From assembly GCF_030418125.1 (NCBI RefSeq), contig NZ_JAUHTR010000002.1:248001-312000 (forward strand): a DNA stretch of 64,000 nt. Reading direction: 5' to 3'. The notes under the pieces were generated by a model. That model was not told where the DNA came from, did no database searches, and saw only the letters and a list, made by a program, of their open reading frames with translations. The DNA comes from Fictibacillus fluitans. Its GTDB lineage: Bacteria > Bacillota > Bacilli > Bacillales > Fictibacillaceae. The first letter of the stretch is position 1; every line of letters starts with the position of its first letter. The position numbers were made by a program, and so were the translations under genes. This document shows, in pieces, positions 16,325 through 25,097 of the stretch.

Positions 16325-16526
16325 GTTATAATATTCAAAAAGTTTAATAGTTTAATACGATGAGGAGGGTAGATATTAAAAGAATGGTCAGCTCAGATTT
16401 TAATGATTGCCGAAATCTAAGATTATTCTGTATCTATACTCATTAGCAAAAGGATAAGCTGGGAAAATACATAAAAAAAGATATCCGTACAAAACAAATC
16501 TATTTAAATAATCAAGGAGACAGATC

Positions 16527-17717
16527 ATGAAAAAACTTAACATCGGAATGGTCGGCTATAAATTTATGGGTAAGGCACACAGTCATGCTTACCGGGATAT
16601 TCCTCTCTTTTTCCCGGATACGGTTCATCCTGAAATGAAGGTGATTTGCGGCCGTAATCCTGAAGGGGTGGCAACTGCTGCCAGGCAATTTGGCTGGGAA
16701 GACTATACAACGGACTGGAAGAGCCTTTTGGAAAGAGAGGATATTGATTTAGTAGATATCAATTCTCCCAGTAATAACCATAAAGAAATAGCCATCGCAG
16801 CAGCACGGGCCGGCAAGCACGTGTTTTGCGAAAAACCGTTAGCGCTTACACTGGAAGATTCAAGGGAAATGCTAGAAGTTGTTGAAGCTGCAGGCGTTAA
16901 GCATATGGTTGGATTCAATTATCGCTTTGCTCCTGCTGTACTGCTGGCGAAAAAGCTTGTTGATGAGGGCCGGTTAGGAACGATCCATCATTTTCGCGCC
17001 TGGTTTTTGCAGGATTGGCTCGTTGACCCGGATTTCCCGCGTGTCTGGCGTCTGGAGAAGGAAGTGGCCGGTTCCGGGTCTCACGGGGATCTGGGAGCCC
17101 ATCTTATCGATTTAGCTCACTATTTAATCGGTGACATCAATGAAGTCATAGGTATGAACCAAACGTTTATCAAGGAAAGACCACTTCCTTCTGAAATGGC
17201 CGGCTTATCAGCAAAAGGAAGCGATAGTGATGAAAAAGGTGAAGTAACGGTTGATGATGCCACTCTCTTCATGGCCCGTTTTGCCAATGGTGCATTGGGA
17301 AGCTTTGAAGCCACTCGTTTTGCAACAGGCCACCGGTGCAAGAATTCGTTTGAAATCAATGGCAGTAAGGGCAGCGTTATTTTCGACTTCGAACGAATGA
17401 ATGAACTGCAGGTTTACTTTACCGATGACAGGGACGATGTCCAGGGATTCCGCCGCGTCCTGGCGACAGATCCTCCGCATGCATATGCAGAAAGCTGGTG
17501 GCCGCCAGGGCATACGATTGGCTATGAACATACGTTTATCCATGAAATCGTAGAGCTCATGGAATCATTCAGAGAAGATCGCCAGCCAGTTCCCAATTTC
17601 CATGACGGCGTGAAATGTCAGGAGGTGCTGGAAGCCGTCGATATATCAATAGAAAAACAGCAATGGGTCCGAATATTGGACGTTTCAACTACAAAAAAGG
17701 GAGAGATTTTATCATGA
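16527..17717 (+). CDS. Gfo/Idh/MocA family oxidoreductase (first of the operon)
   Basis: A 396-residue NAD(P)-dependent sugar oxidoreductase. The N-terminal Rossmann fold (MKKLNIGMVGYKFMGKAHSH) is followed by the family signature CEKPLALTLEDSREM near residue 107 and a C-terminal catalytic domain with GSGSHGDLGAHLIDLAHYL. It opens a seven-gene operon and overlaps the ThuA-like gene by four bases (ATGA). Members oxidise or reduce sugar hydroxyls, inositols or glycosides; the substrate here is probably a sugar or glycoside. Confidence 0.9.
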   Translation: MKKLNIGMVGYKFMGKAHSHAYRDIPLFFPDTVHPEMKVICGRNPEGVATAARQFGWEDYTTDWKSLLEREDIDLVDINSPSNNHKEIAIAAARAGKHVFCEKPLALTLEDSREMLEVVEAAGVKHMVGFNYRFAPAVLLAKKLVDEGRLGTIHHFRAWFLQDWLVDPDFPRVWRLEKEVAGSGSHGDLGAHLIDLAHYLIGDINEVIGMNQTFIKERPLPSEMAGLSAKGSDSDEKGEVTVDDATLFMARFANGALGSFEATRFATGHRCKNSFEINGSKGSVIFDFERMNELQVYFTDDRDDVQGFRRVLATDPPHAYAESWWPPGHTIGYEHTFIHEIVELMESFREDRQPVPNFHDGVKCQEVLEAVDISIEKQQWVRILDVSTTKKGEILS

Positions 17718-18463
17718 AAAAAAATGCATTGATCGTTTGGGGCGGCTGGGATGGCCATGAACCGGAGCAGATTTCTCAGATTTTCAAAGGAATCCTTGAA
17801 GAAGAAAATTTCAATGTAGAGGTTTCCGATTCGCTTGATTCCTATGGTGATGCAGAAAAACTTAAATCGCTGGATTTGATTGTTCCTCACTGGACAATGG
17901 GCGAAATTGAAAAGAAATATGTCCTGAATATTTCTGAAGCGGTCATGAGCGGTGTCGGATTGGCCGGCTGTCATGGCGGGATGTGCGACTCCTTCCGAAA
18001 CAATGTGGACTGGCAGTTCATGACAGGGGGGAACTGGGTGGCTCACCCTGGAAATGACGGAGTGGAGTACATGGTCAACATTAAGCATTCCACCAGCCCG
18101 CTCTTAGAAGGCCTATCTGATTTTAAAGTAGTCAGTGAACAATATTACCTCCACGTTGATCCGGCGGTTGAAGTACTGGCAACCACTCGATTCCCGGTGG
18201 TTGACGGACCGCATGCGGCCAATAAAGCGGTGGACATGCCGGTTGTCTGGACAAAGCGCTGGGGTCAGGGACATGTCTTTTATAATTCTTTAGGTCACAA
18301 GGCGGATATTGTAGCGATGCCTGAGGTTTCACACATGATGCGCCGCGGTTTCATATGGGCTGCTGAAGGCAAACAACGAGCCAATGATCGGTTGGTATCA
18401 GCCTTCGGTGCGTCAGGCAATGGGAACGGGCGGGTTTATACAGGAATGGGAGACAGTCAGTAA
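17714..18463 (+). CDS. ThuA-like sugar-utilisation protein
   Basis: A 249-residue ThuA-type protein with a class-I glutamine-amidotransferase-like fold. Visible blocks are ALIVWGGWDGHEPEQI at the start, LAGCHGGMCDSF near residue 86 and PVVWTKRWGQGHVFYNSLGH near 178. ThuA of rhizobia acts with an oxidoreductase in 3-keto-disaccharide metabolism. ATG 17714 is chosen for AGGGAGAG upstream and its overlap with the preceding stop. Sitting between two Gfo/Idh/MocA enzymes, it likely takes part in keto-sugar processing. Confidence 0.85.
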   Translation: MKKNALIVWGGWDGHEPEQISQIFKGILEEENFNVEVSDSLDSYGDAEKLKSLDLIVPHWTMGEIEKKYVLNISEAVMSGVGLAGCHGGMCDSFRNNVDWQFMTGGNWVAHPGNDGVEYMVNIKHSTSPLLEGLSDFKVVSEQYYLHVDPAVEVLATTRFPVVDGPHAANKAVDMPVVWTKRWGQGHVFYNSLGHKADIVAMPEVSHMMRRGFIWAAEGKQRANDRLVSAFGASGNGNGRVYTGMGDSQ

Positions 18464-18511
18464 ATCCCTTAATAGCTGTTCAAAAAAATTTATAAATAGG
18501 TGGAGTCTAAC

Positions 18512-19606
18512 ATGAGAAAACTTAAAATCGGTATTATCGGCTGCGGCCACATCAGTTCAATCTACATGCAAAATTGTCCGAAATTTGAGCACCTGGAGCT
18601 GGTTGGATGTGCCGACCTGGATGTAGAGCGGGCAAAAGCGCAGGCAGAGACATTTAATATTCCTAAAGCATGTTCGGTCGCAGAACTGCTTTCCGACCCG
18701 GAAATTCAGTTGATTATCAATTTAACCATTCCAAAGGCACATGCCTCTGTATGCGTCCAGGCGCTTGAAGCCGGCAAGCATGTATTTACGGAAAAGCCAC
18801 TGGCTGTTACGCGTGAAGAGGGAAGACAAATTTTAGAAACGGCCAAAAAGCATAATCTCCTTGTGGGCAGTGCACCTGACACCTTCCTGGGTGCGGGTAT
18901 TCAAACGGCGGTCCAGTTGATCGAACAGGGCGAAATTGGTGTGCCAATTGGAGCATCAGCCTTCATGATTTCCCGCGGGCACGAGCATTGGCATCCAGAC
19001 CCTGCTTTTTATTATGACCTTGGCGGGGGACCGATGTTTGATATGGGACCTTATTACTTAACGGCGCTTGTGGCTCTTTTAGGACCGATTAAACGAATTT
19101 CCGGTTCCACCCGCATTAGTTACCCTGAAAGAACAGTGTCCAGCCAGCCAAAAGCTGGAACGAAAATTAAAGTGTCCACCCCGACTCACATTTCCGGCGT
19201 GATTGACTTTGAATCGGGAGTCATCGGAAATATGACAACAAGCTTTGATGCCATTGGCGGCTCGACCCTTCCGCCAATCGAAATTTACGGCAGCGAAGGA
19301 ACGCTGCTTGTTCCAGACCCGAATACCTTTGGCGGACCTGTGAAAATCAGGAAGCGCGACGAGACGGAATTTAAAGAGGTGCCTCTGACTTTTGGCCATG
19401 ATCAAAACAGCAGAGGGCTGGGCGTTGCCGATATGGCCAAAGCCATCCTCGAGGGAGGCAAATACCGGGCAAATGGAAGATTGGCTTATCATGTTCTTGA
19501 AGCCATGCACGGATTCCATGATTCTTCTGACAGCGGAAAACACTATATCATGGAAAGCACCTGTGAACGTCCGGAACCCGTGTCATTGGAATTACAGACG
19601 AAATAA
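18512..19606 (+). CDS. Gfo/Idh/MocA family oxidoreductase (second of the operon)
   Basis: A 364-residue Gfo/Idh/MocA oxidoreductase with the Rossmann start KLKIGIIGCGHISSIYMQN, the signature TEKPLAVTREEGRQI near residue 94 and a C-terminal domain containing DLGGGPMFDMGPYYL. ATG 18512 follows GGTGGAG by six bases. It differs clearly from the first copy in this operon, so the pair probably catalyses two steps on one sugar or forms a redox cycle. It resembles sugar dehydrogenases of unknown substrate. Confidence 0.9.
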   Translation: MRKLKIGIIGCGHISSIYMQNCPKFEHLELVGCADLDVERAKAQAETFNIPKACSVAELLSDPEIQLIINLTIPKAHASVCVQALEAGKHVFTEKPLAVTREEGRQILETAKKHNLLVGSAPDTFLGAGIQTAVQLIEQGEIGVPIGASAFMISRGHEHWHPDPAFYYDLGGGPMFDMGPYYLTALVALLGPIKRISGSTRISYPERTVSSQPKAGTKIKVSTPTHISGVIDFESGVIGNMTTSFDAIGGSTLPPIEIYGSEGTLLVPDPNTFGGPVKIRKRDETEFKEVPLTFGHDQNSRGLGVADMAKAILEGGKYRANGRLAYHVLEAMHGFHDSSDSGKHYIMESTCERPEPVSLELQTK

Positions 19607-19625
19607 AAAAACAGGAGGAATACAT

Positions 19626-20597
19626 ATGAACTACAGAACACTTGGGAAAACAGGCTTAAAAATTTCTGAGATTGGATATGGCGCGTGGGGGATCGGAAAT
19701 ACCGGATGGCGGGGAGCCGATGATGAGGAATCGATAAAGGCACTAAACAAAGCCATTGATCTTGGCCTGAATTTTATTGATACAGCCTTAGGATATGGAA
19801 ACGGACACAGTGAGCGTTTAATCGGGCAGGTATTGAGAGAACGTTCGGAAACAATTTATGTATCCTCCAAGATTCCTCCGAAAAATTTAAAATGGCCGGC
19901 TCCGGCCGGGATTTCAGCTGAGGAAGCGTTTCCGGCAAACCATATTATTTCCTCCACGGAAGAGAGCCTGCGCAATCTGGACATCGAAACCATTGATGTT
20001 CAGCAGTTTCACGTCTGGTCTGACGAATGGGTCAATCAGGGGGACTGGCTTAAAGCCATCGAAACGCTGAAAGCGCAGGGGAAAATTAAGCATTTTGGTG
20101 TTTCCATTAATGACCACCAGCCGGAAAACGCCATTAAGCTGATTGAGACCGGTCTGGTTGATACCGTCCAAGTCATCTACAATATTTTTGAACAAAGTCC
20201 GGAAGATAAGCTTTTCCCTGCATGTGAAAAGCATAATGTCGGCGTAATTGCGCGTGTGCCGCTGGATGAAGGCGGGCTTACCGGCAATATTACTCCTGAG
20301 AGCCAATTTGATGAGGATGATTTCAGAAGCCGCTATTTTAATGGTGAAAGAAAAGCTGAAGTATCCAACCGCGTCAATAAAATCGCAGAAGACCTTAACA
20401 TTTCAATCGACGATGTGGCCGAAACTGCTCTGAACTATGTTTTAAGCCATCCTGCCGTTTCCACCGTTATCCCTGGTATGCGTTCCATCAGAAACGTGGA
20501 AAGAAACTGTAAAATTGGTGACGGAAAAGGGCTTTCCCAAGAGGCGGTTCAGAAGCTGAAAGCTCACAGATGGATCCGCAATTTTTACCAGGCATAA
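19626..20597 (+). CDS. aldo/keto reductase
   Basis: A 323-residue aldo/keto reductase. It starts MNYRTLGKTGLKISEIGYGA, followed by FIDTALGYGNGHSERLIG with the catalytic Asp and Tyr, and ends with VIPGMRSIRNVERN, a typical cofactor-binding end. ATG 19626 has GGAGG seven bases before it. It lies after the second oxidoreductase and before two glycosidases. It probably reduces a keto-sugar or aldose formed by its neighbours, with NADPH. Confidence 0.92.
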   Translation: MNYRTLGKTGLKISEIGYGAWGIGNTGWRGADDEESIKALNKAIDLGLNFIDTALGYGNGHSERLIGQVLRERSETIYVSSKIPPKNLKWPAPAGISAEEAFPANHIISSTEESLRNLDIETIDVQQFHVWSDEWVNQGDWLKAIETLKAQGKIKHFGVSINDHQPENAIKLIETGLVDTVQVIYNIFEQSPEDKLFPACEKHNVGVIARVPLDEGGLTGNITPESQFDEDDFRSRYFNGERKAEVSNRVNKIAEDLNISIDDVAETALNYVLSHPAVSTVIPGMRSIRNVERNCKIGDGKGLSQEAVQKLKAHRWIRNFYQA

Positions 20598-20605
20598 AGG
20601 ATGAT

Positions 20606-22126
20606 ATGAATAAAACGATGTTAACTAACCCCATCATCTGGGCAGATGTGCCGGATGTTGATGTGATCAGAGCCGGGACAGATTATTATATGGTAAGTAC
20701 GAGCATGCATACGATGCCGGGATGTCCCATTATGAAGTCAAAGAATTTAGCAGATTGGGAGATCATCGGATATGTCTTCGATCGCTTGGAAGACAATGAA
20801 TCTCATAATCTGAAGGATGGAAAAGGAATTTACGGGCAAGGCTCATGGGCTGCAAGCTTGCGCTACCATAATGAAACGTTCTATGTTGCTTTTTCAAGTA
20901 ATGATATGGACCGGTTTTATATCTATCAAACAAAGGATATAGAAAATGGGGAATGGACACGTTCAACGTTTGAAGGAGTGTATCACGACCCGGCATTGCT
21001 TTTTGATGAAGGAAGATTGTTTGTCATTTATGGCAATGGAGATATCCATATTAAAGAATTGACTGCGGATGCAACAGCCATCAAGCCGTCCGGCATCGAC
21101 CAGTTATTGCTGATTACCGATAAAGAAGGAATCGGTCTGCGGTGTGAAGGATGTCACGCCTATAAAATAGACGGGTACTATTATTTATTGTTTATCGAAT
21201 GGCCAAACACCGGAAACAAGCGCAGAAGGCAAATCTGTTATCGTGCAAGCAGTCTTTTGGATACGTATGAGCGTAAAGAGATTTTTGATGATGACATGGG
21301 CTACGATAATCATGGCATTGCACAAGGAGCGATTTTCAACACACCGGAAAGTGAATGGTACGCCATGTTATTTCAGGATCATGATGCCGTTGGCCGAATT
21401 CCCTATGTCCTCCCTGTTACCTGGGAGGAAGGATGGCCGATGGTGGGGATGAACGGCAAGGCGCCAAATGAATTGGAAATAAACGTGCCTGCGTCCTCCC
21501 AAAAGCAGCTGGTCATCAGTGATGAATTTGATCATAGAGAAAATAAACTGGCTTTGAATTGGCAGTGGAATCATAATCCGGACCATGATCTTTGGTCATT
21601 TACGGAACGGCCAGGGTATCTGCGGTTGGAAACCGGGCATTTAATTAACAGTATTTTGTATGCACGCAATACATTGACACAAAGAACGGAAGGACCGCAC
21701 TGTACAGGAATCACCATGATGGATGCAGCAAACATGAAGCCGGGTGATCATGCAGGATTGGTTGCTCTTCAGAATCATTTTGGAACAGTAGGGATCAAGG
21801 CGGATGCGAGTGGAAATAAATATGTCACCATGTGTGTCAATGATGGTGAAGGCAGGGAAGAAACAGTTGAAGAGATCCCTTATTCCGGTGATCGTGTACA
21901 TTTGAAAATCGAGTTTGATTTTGAAGACAGTAAGGATCTGGCGGGATTTTTCTATTCGGAAGACGGGGAAAACTGGAGCAGGATCGGCCGTCCATTAAAG
22001 ATGAAGTACACATTGGATCATTTCATGGGGTACCGGATGGGTCTGTTTAATTATGCTGCTGTGCAAATTGGCGGATATGTTGATTTTGCTTATTTCCATT
22101 ATCAAAAGAGTGAAGGAGATATGTGA
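20606..22126 (+). CDS. glycoside hydrolase family 43 (beta-xylosidase/alpha-L-arabinofuranosidase)
   Basis: A 506-residue enzyme with an N-terminal five-bladed GH43 domain and a C-terminal GH43_C2-like beta-sandwich from about residue 310. It starts NPIIWADVPDVDVIRAGTDY; the usual PDPDVIR motif has Val for the second Pro but keeps the Asp general base. There is no signal peptide, so it acts on imported oligosaccharides. ATG 20606 has AAAGGATG close upstream. Stop overlaps the GH127 region. Confidence 0.88.
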   Translation: MNKTMLTNPIIWADVPDVDVIRAGTDYYMVSTSMHTMPGCPIMKSKNLADWEIIGYVFDRLEDNESHNLKDGKGIYGQGSWAASLRYHNETFYVAFSSNDMDRFYIYQTKDIENGEWTRSTFEGVYHDPALLFDEGRLFVIYGNGDIHIKELTADATAIKPSGIDQLLLITDKEGIGLRCEGCHAYKIDGYYYLLFIEWPNTGNKRRRQICYRASSLLDTYERKEIFDDDMGYDNHGIAQGAIFNTPESEWYAMLFQDHDAVGRIPYVLPVTWEEGWPMVGMNGKAPNELEINVPASSQKQLVISDEFDHRENKLALNWQWNHNPDHDLWSFTERPGYLRLETGHLINSILYARNTLTQRTEGPHCTGITMMDAANMKPGDHAGLVALQNHFGTVGIKADASGNKYVTMCVNDGEGREETVEEIPYSGDRVHLKIEFDFEDSKDLAGFFYSEDGENWSRIGRPLKMKYTLDHFMGYRMGLFNYAAVQIGGYVDFAYFHYQKSEGDM

Positions 22127-22128
22127 AG

Positions 22129-24096
22129 ATGGAGAAGGTAGCTGCACCTCTGCACACGTTGCCACTGAAGTCGGTTCAAATCAACGATTCTTATTGGTCC
22201 AGGTACATTCAACTGGTTCGTGATGTGGTTGTTCCCTATCAATGGGAGGCGCTGAATGACCGGATTGAGGGAGCCGAACCGAGCCATGCAATCAAAAACT
22301 TTAAAATTGCTGCAGGCGAGGAAGAAGGTACATTCGGCGGTATGGTGTTTCAGGACAGTGATCTGGCGAAGTGGCTGGAAGCGGTCGGCTATTTGCTGCA
22401 GACCGAAAAGGATGAGAAGCTGGAAAAAATTGCGGATGAAGTGATCGATCTGATTGCCAAAGCGCAGCATAAAAACGGTTATTTGAATACCTATTATACG
22501 CTGAAGGAGCCGGGCAAACAGTGGACGGATCTTTGTGAATGCCATGAACTGTATTGTGCCGGCCATATGATTGAAGCGGCCGTTGCCTATTTTGATGCGA
22601 CCGGAAAAAGGAAAATTCTCGATGTGGCGATAAAGCTAGCGGACCATATTAACGAGGTGTTCGGCGGGGAGCCCGGCAAAATTTCGGGGTATGACGGCCA
22701 TCAGGAAATTGAGCTGGCCCTTGTTAAGCTGTATGAAACCACAGGCAACAAAACGTATTTGCGCCTCTCTCAATTTTTCCTGGAGGAGCGGGGAAGCCAG
22801 CCGCATTTTTATGACAAGGAAGCGGAGAAAAGGGACGGCACCACTCATTGGCAAAACTCCTTCATGATTGAGAACAAGGCGTACAGTCAGGCTCATGCAC
22901 ATGTCTACGAACAGGACAGGGCCATCGGCCACTCGGTACGGTTTGCTTACATGTGCACCGGCATGGCGCATTTGGCTGCCCGAACCGGTGATGAAGAGAT
23001 GATAAAGTCATGCAAAAGGCTGTGGAGAAACGTGGTTTCCAGGCAGATGTACATTACAGGAGGCATTGGTTCACAGCGCCACGGCGAAGCGTTCAGTTTT
23101 GACTATGACCTGCCCAATGATACGGTGTACGCGGAAACATGTGCATCGATTGGATTGATTTTCTTTGCCCAGCGCATGCTTCAGCTTGAGCCAAACAGCG
23201 AGTATGCGGATGTGATGGAGCGCGCGCTGTATAACACGGTGCTTGCCGGCATGTCACAGGATGGCAAAAGCTTCTTTTATGTTAATCCGCTCGAGGTTCA
23301 CCCACAAGCGTGTGAAGCAAATGAAAATTATAACCATGTAAAGCCGGTCCGGCAAAGCTGGTTTGGCTGTGCGTGCTGTCCGCCCAATGTGGCGCGCCTT
23401 CTCTCTTCTCTGGGACAATATATTTACACAGTTCAGGGAGACACGCTCTACACTAACCTTTATATTGGAAGCAAAACGGACGTTGAGCTGAACGGAAACA
23501 ATGTAACACTCATACAGGAATCCAATTATCCATGGAGCGGCGAAATCAAATTTACGGTGGAAGCCGATCAGGAAAATGATTTCACGCTCGCTTTGCGTCT
23601 TCCGGACTGGTGTGCGCATGCGGATCTTCGCCTTAACGGGAAAAAGGTTCTAATGGAAGAGATAACAAATGGCTATGTTCATCTCAAACGAACATGGTCA
23701 GCTGGAGACCAGTTTCAGTTGATATTGGCCATGCCGGTCGAACGCATGAAAAGCCATCCCCTTGTCCGCCAGAACGCAGGAAAAGTGGCTCTTCAGCGCG
23801 GCCCGCTCGTTTACTGCCTGGAGGAAGCAGATAACGGCCCCCAACTTCATCAAATTTCACTGCCCGCAAACGCACCTCTCCAGGTACAAGAGGATGAGAA
23901 TTTCCTCAATGGGTTAGTAGTCATTACGGGAGAAGGGGAGCGTCAGAAAGCAGAGGATTGGGGAACAGGACTGTACCAGCGCGGAACACATACAGCAACA
24001 GAGACCGTACCGTTAACATTTATCCCTTATTTTGCGTGGGCGAACCGGAAAATTGGAGAAATGAAGGTATGGGTGGATGAAAAGGGGAATAGATAA
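22129..24096 (+). CDS. glycoside hydrolase family 127 beta-L-arabinofuranosidase
   Basis: A 655-residue GH127 enzyme. The zinc and nucleophile residues described for Bifidobacterium HypBA1 are all present at matching positions: Glu 336 and Cys 338 in YAETCAS, and the Cys pair 416/417 in GCACCPPNVAR. It removes beta-1,2-linked L-arabinofuranose from hydroxyproline-rich plant glycans. No signal peptide is seen, so it works in the cytoplasm. ATG 22129 is preferred over GTG 22123 on ribosome-binding-site spacing. It belongs with the GH43 and esterase genes of this operon. Confidence 0.92.
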   Translation: MEKVAAPLHTLPLKSVQINDSYWSRYIQLVRDVVVPYQWEALNDRIEGAEPSHAIKNFKIAAGEEEGTFGGMVFQDSDLAKWLEAVGYLLQTEKDEKLEKIADEVIDLIAKAQHKNGYLNTYYTLKEPGKQWTDLCECHELYCAGHMIEAAVAYFDATGKRKILDVAIKLADHINEVFGGEPGKISGYDGHQEIELALVKLYETTGNKTYLRLSQFFLEERGSQPHFYDKEAEKRDGTTHWQNSFMIENKAYSQAHAHVYEQDRAIGHSVRFAYMCTGMAHLAARTGDEEMIKSCKRLWRNVVSRQMYITGGIGSQRHGEAFSFDYDLPNDTVYAETCASIGLIFFAQRMLQLEPNSEYADVMERALYNTVLAGMSQDGKSFFYVNPLEVHPQACEANENYNHVKPVRQSWFGCACCPPNVARLLSSLGQYIYTVQGDTLYTNLYIGSKTDVELNGNNVTLIQESNYPWSGEIKFTVEADQENDFTLALRLPDWCAHADLRLNGKKVLMEEITNGYVHLKRTWSAGDQFQLILAMPVERMKSHPLVRQNAGKVALQRGPLVYCLEEADNGPQLHQISLPANAPLQVQEDENFLNGLVVITGEGERQKAEDWGTGLYQRGTHTATETVPLTFIPYFAWANRKIGEMKVWVDEKGNR

Positions 24097-24133
24097 GGGA
24101 TTACTGAATTTAACGTTGGAGGCTAGATAAACC

Positions 24134-24841
24134 ATGAAAACGATTCAACGCCCTAAAATGATATCCCCAGGCTTTTTTGGAAGCGTAATTGCCGCCGATT
24201 CCAGACGAACGGTATTTGATTTCCACAATGAAGTGCTGATAGCCAAGCAGGCACACATTGATTTTCTTTTTATTGGAGATTCCATTACGGAAATGTGGGA
24301 TACAGAAACGTATTTTGGCGGTAAAGGAAACAAGATTGTGAACCGTGGGATCGGTGGAGACACCACCACTTATATGCTGAAGCGCTTTGATGCCGATTGC
24401 GTTCAGCTTAAACCGAAATACGCCATCATTAAGATCGGCATCAACAATTTATGGGCACTTGATGCTCCGGTAAGAGAGGAACGACCGGAACAAACTACAC
24501 TGCTTGCAGAGATGGTTGCCGATATTGCGGAGATGGTCAGAAAAGCAAAGGACGGAGGGATTATCCCGATTGTCTGCTCGCTGCTTCCAACGAATGTTGA
24601 AACCAACATGCAAACGTTAATCCGGAATGAGCTCGTTCTGAAAATCAATGAGCAGCTAAAAGAACTCGTACGAAACGAAAACATTCCTTTTGTGAATTAC
24701 CATCCTCATCTGACAGAAACGGATGGCAAAACGCTGCGCCCCGAACTTGCCGATGATGGTCTTCACCCGCATGTACTGGGGTATGATATTATGGCCGAAG
24801 TTTTGCGTGAGGAATTGGGAAGACAGGGTATTGCTATATAA
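24134..24841 (+). CDS. SGNH/GDSL-type esterase
   Basis: A 235-residue SGNH hydrolase. Block I is FIGDSIT with the nucleophile Ser, block II IGGDTTTY gives the Gly, block III GINNLWALD the Asn, and block V DDGLHPHVLGYD the Asp and His. There is no signal peptide. It closes the operon with two glycosidases and probably removes acetyl groups from imported plant oligosaccharides. GGAGG lies 11 bases before the ATG. Confidence 0.9.
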   Translation: MKTIQRPKMISPGFFGSVIAADSRRTVFDFHNEVLIAKQAHIDFLFIGDSITEMWDTETYFGGKGNKIVNRGIGGDTTTYMLKRFDADCVQLKPKYAIIKIGINNLWALDAPVREERPEQTTLLAEMVADIAEMVRKAKDGGIIPIVCSLLPTNVETNMQTLIRNELVLKINEQLKELVRNENIPFVNYHPHLTETDGKTLRPELADDGLHPHVLGYDIMAEVLREELGRQGIAI

Positions 24842-24863
24842 CGCAAAGTTCTACTCGTAAAAG

Positions 24864-24916
24864 GAAGGGGCTGTCCAGAAAGTCAGTAAAGCTGACTTCA
24901 GGCAGCTCCTTTTTTA
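24864..24916 (+). terminator. terminator of the glycoside operon
   Basis: A nested hairpin: AAGTCAG pairs with CTGACTT inside outer arms AGGGGCTG and CAGCTCCT, followed by TTTTTTA. Confidence 0.8.
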
Positions 24917-24971
24917 TATCTAAATCAAAAAATAACTCGAAAATTGTCGGCTAAATATTCTGAAAACAATA

Positions 24972-25000
24972 TTGACTTGGAAGGAAACCGATGGTAAATT
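24972..25000 (+). promoter_or_regulatory. frl operon promoter
   Basis: TTGACT at 24972-24977, a 17-base spacer and TAAATT at 24995-25000, about 100 bases before frlB. AT-rich putative FrlR sites lie directly downstream. Confidence 0.65.
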
Positions 25001-25010
25001 TATATCTAAT

Positions 25011-25036
25011 AATATAACAATATATAACGTATTATA
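25011..25036. promoter_or_regulatory. putative FrlR operator at the frl promoter
   Basis: ATATAAC occurs twice, at 25012-25018 and 25022-25028, in a 10-bp direct spacing just after the -10 box. The same half-site forms the perfect palindrome in front of frlR, so this is the likely binding region. Confidence 0.45.
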
Positions 25037-25097
25037 ATGTTGTGTATTGTTTTGGGTATGCGCGCACCCGAAAATTTACTAATTGGAGGCATTATTC

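Larger units (their letters stand above)
15946..16526. other. intergenic region with a hairpin, a degenerate repeat and a promoter
   Basis: AAATAgGGAC (from about 16029) and GGTCCtTATTTT form a terminator-like hairpin ending near 16058. It is followed by an exact tandem GGTCATTTATCA pair near 16061-16084. The degenerate repeat copy 2 lies at 16207-16255 and a good promoter at 16296-16324. The stretch 16360-16500 has stops in all frames; I see no gene there. Confidence 0.5.
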
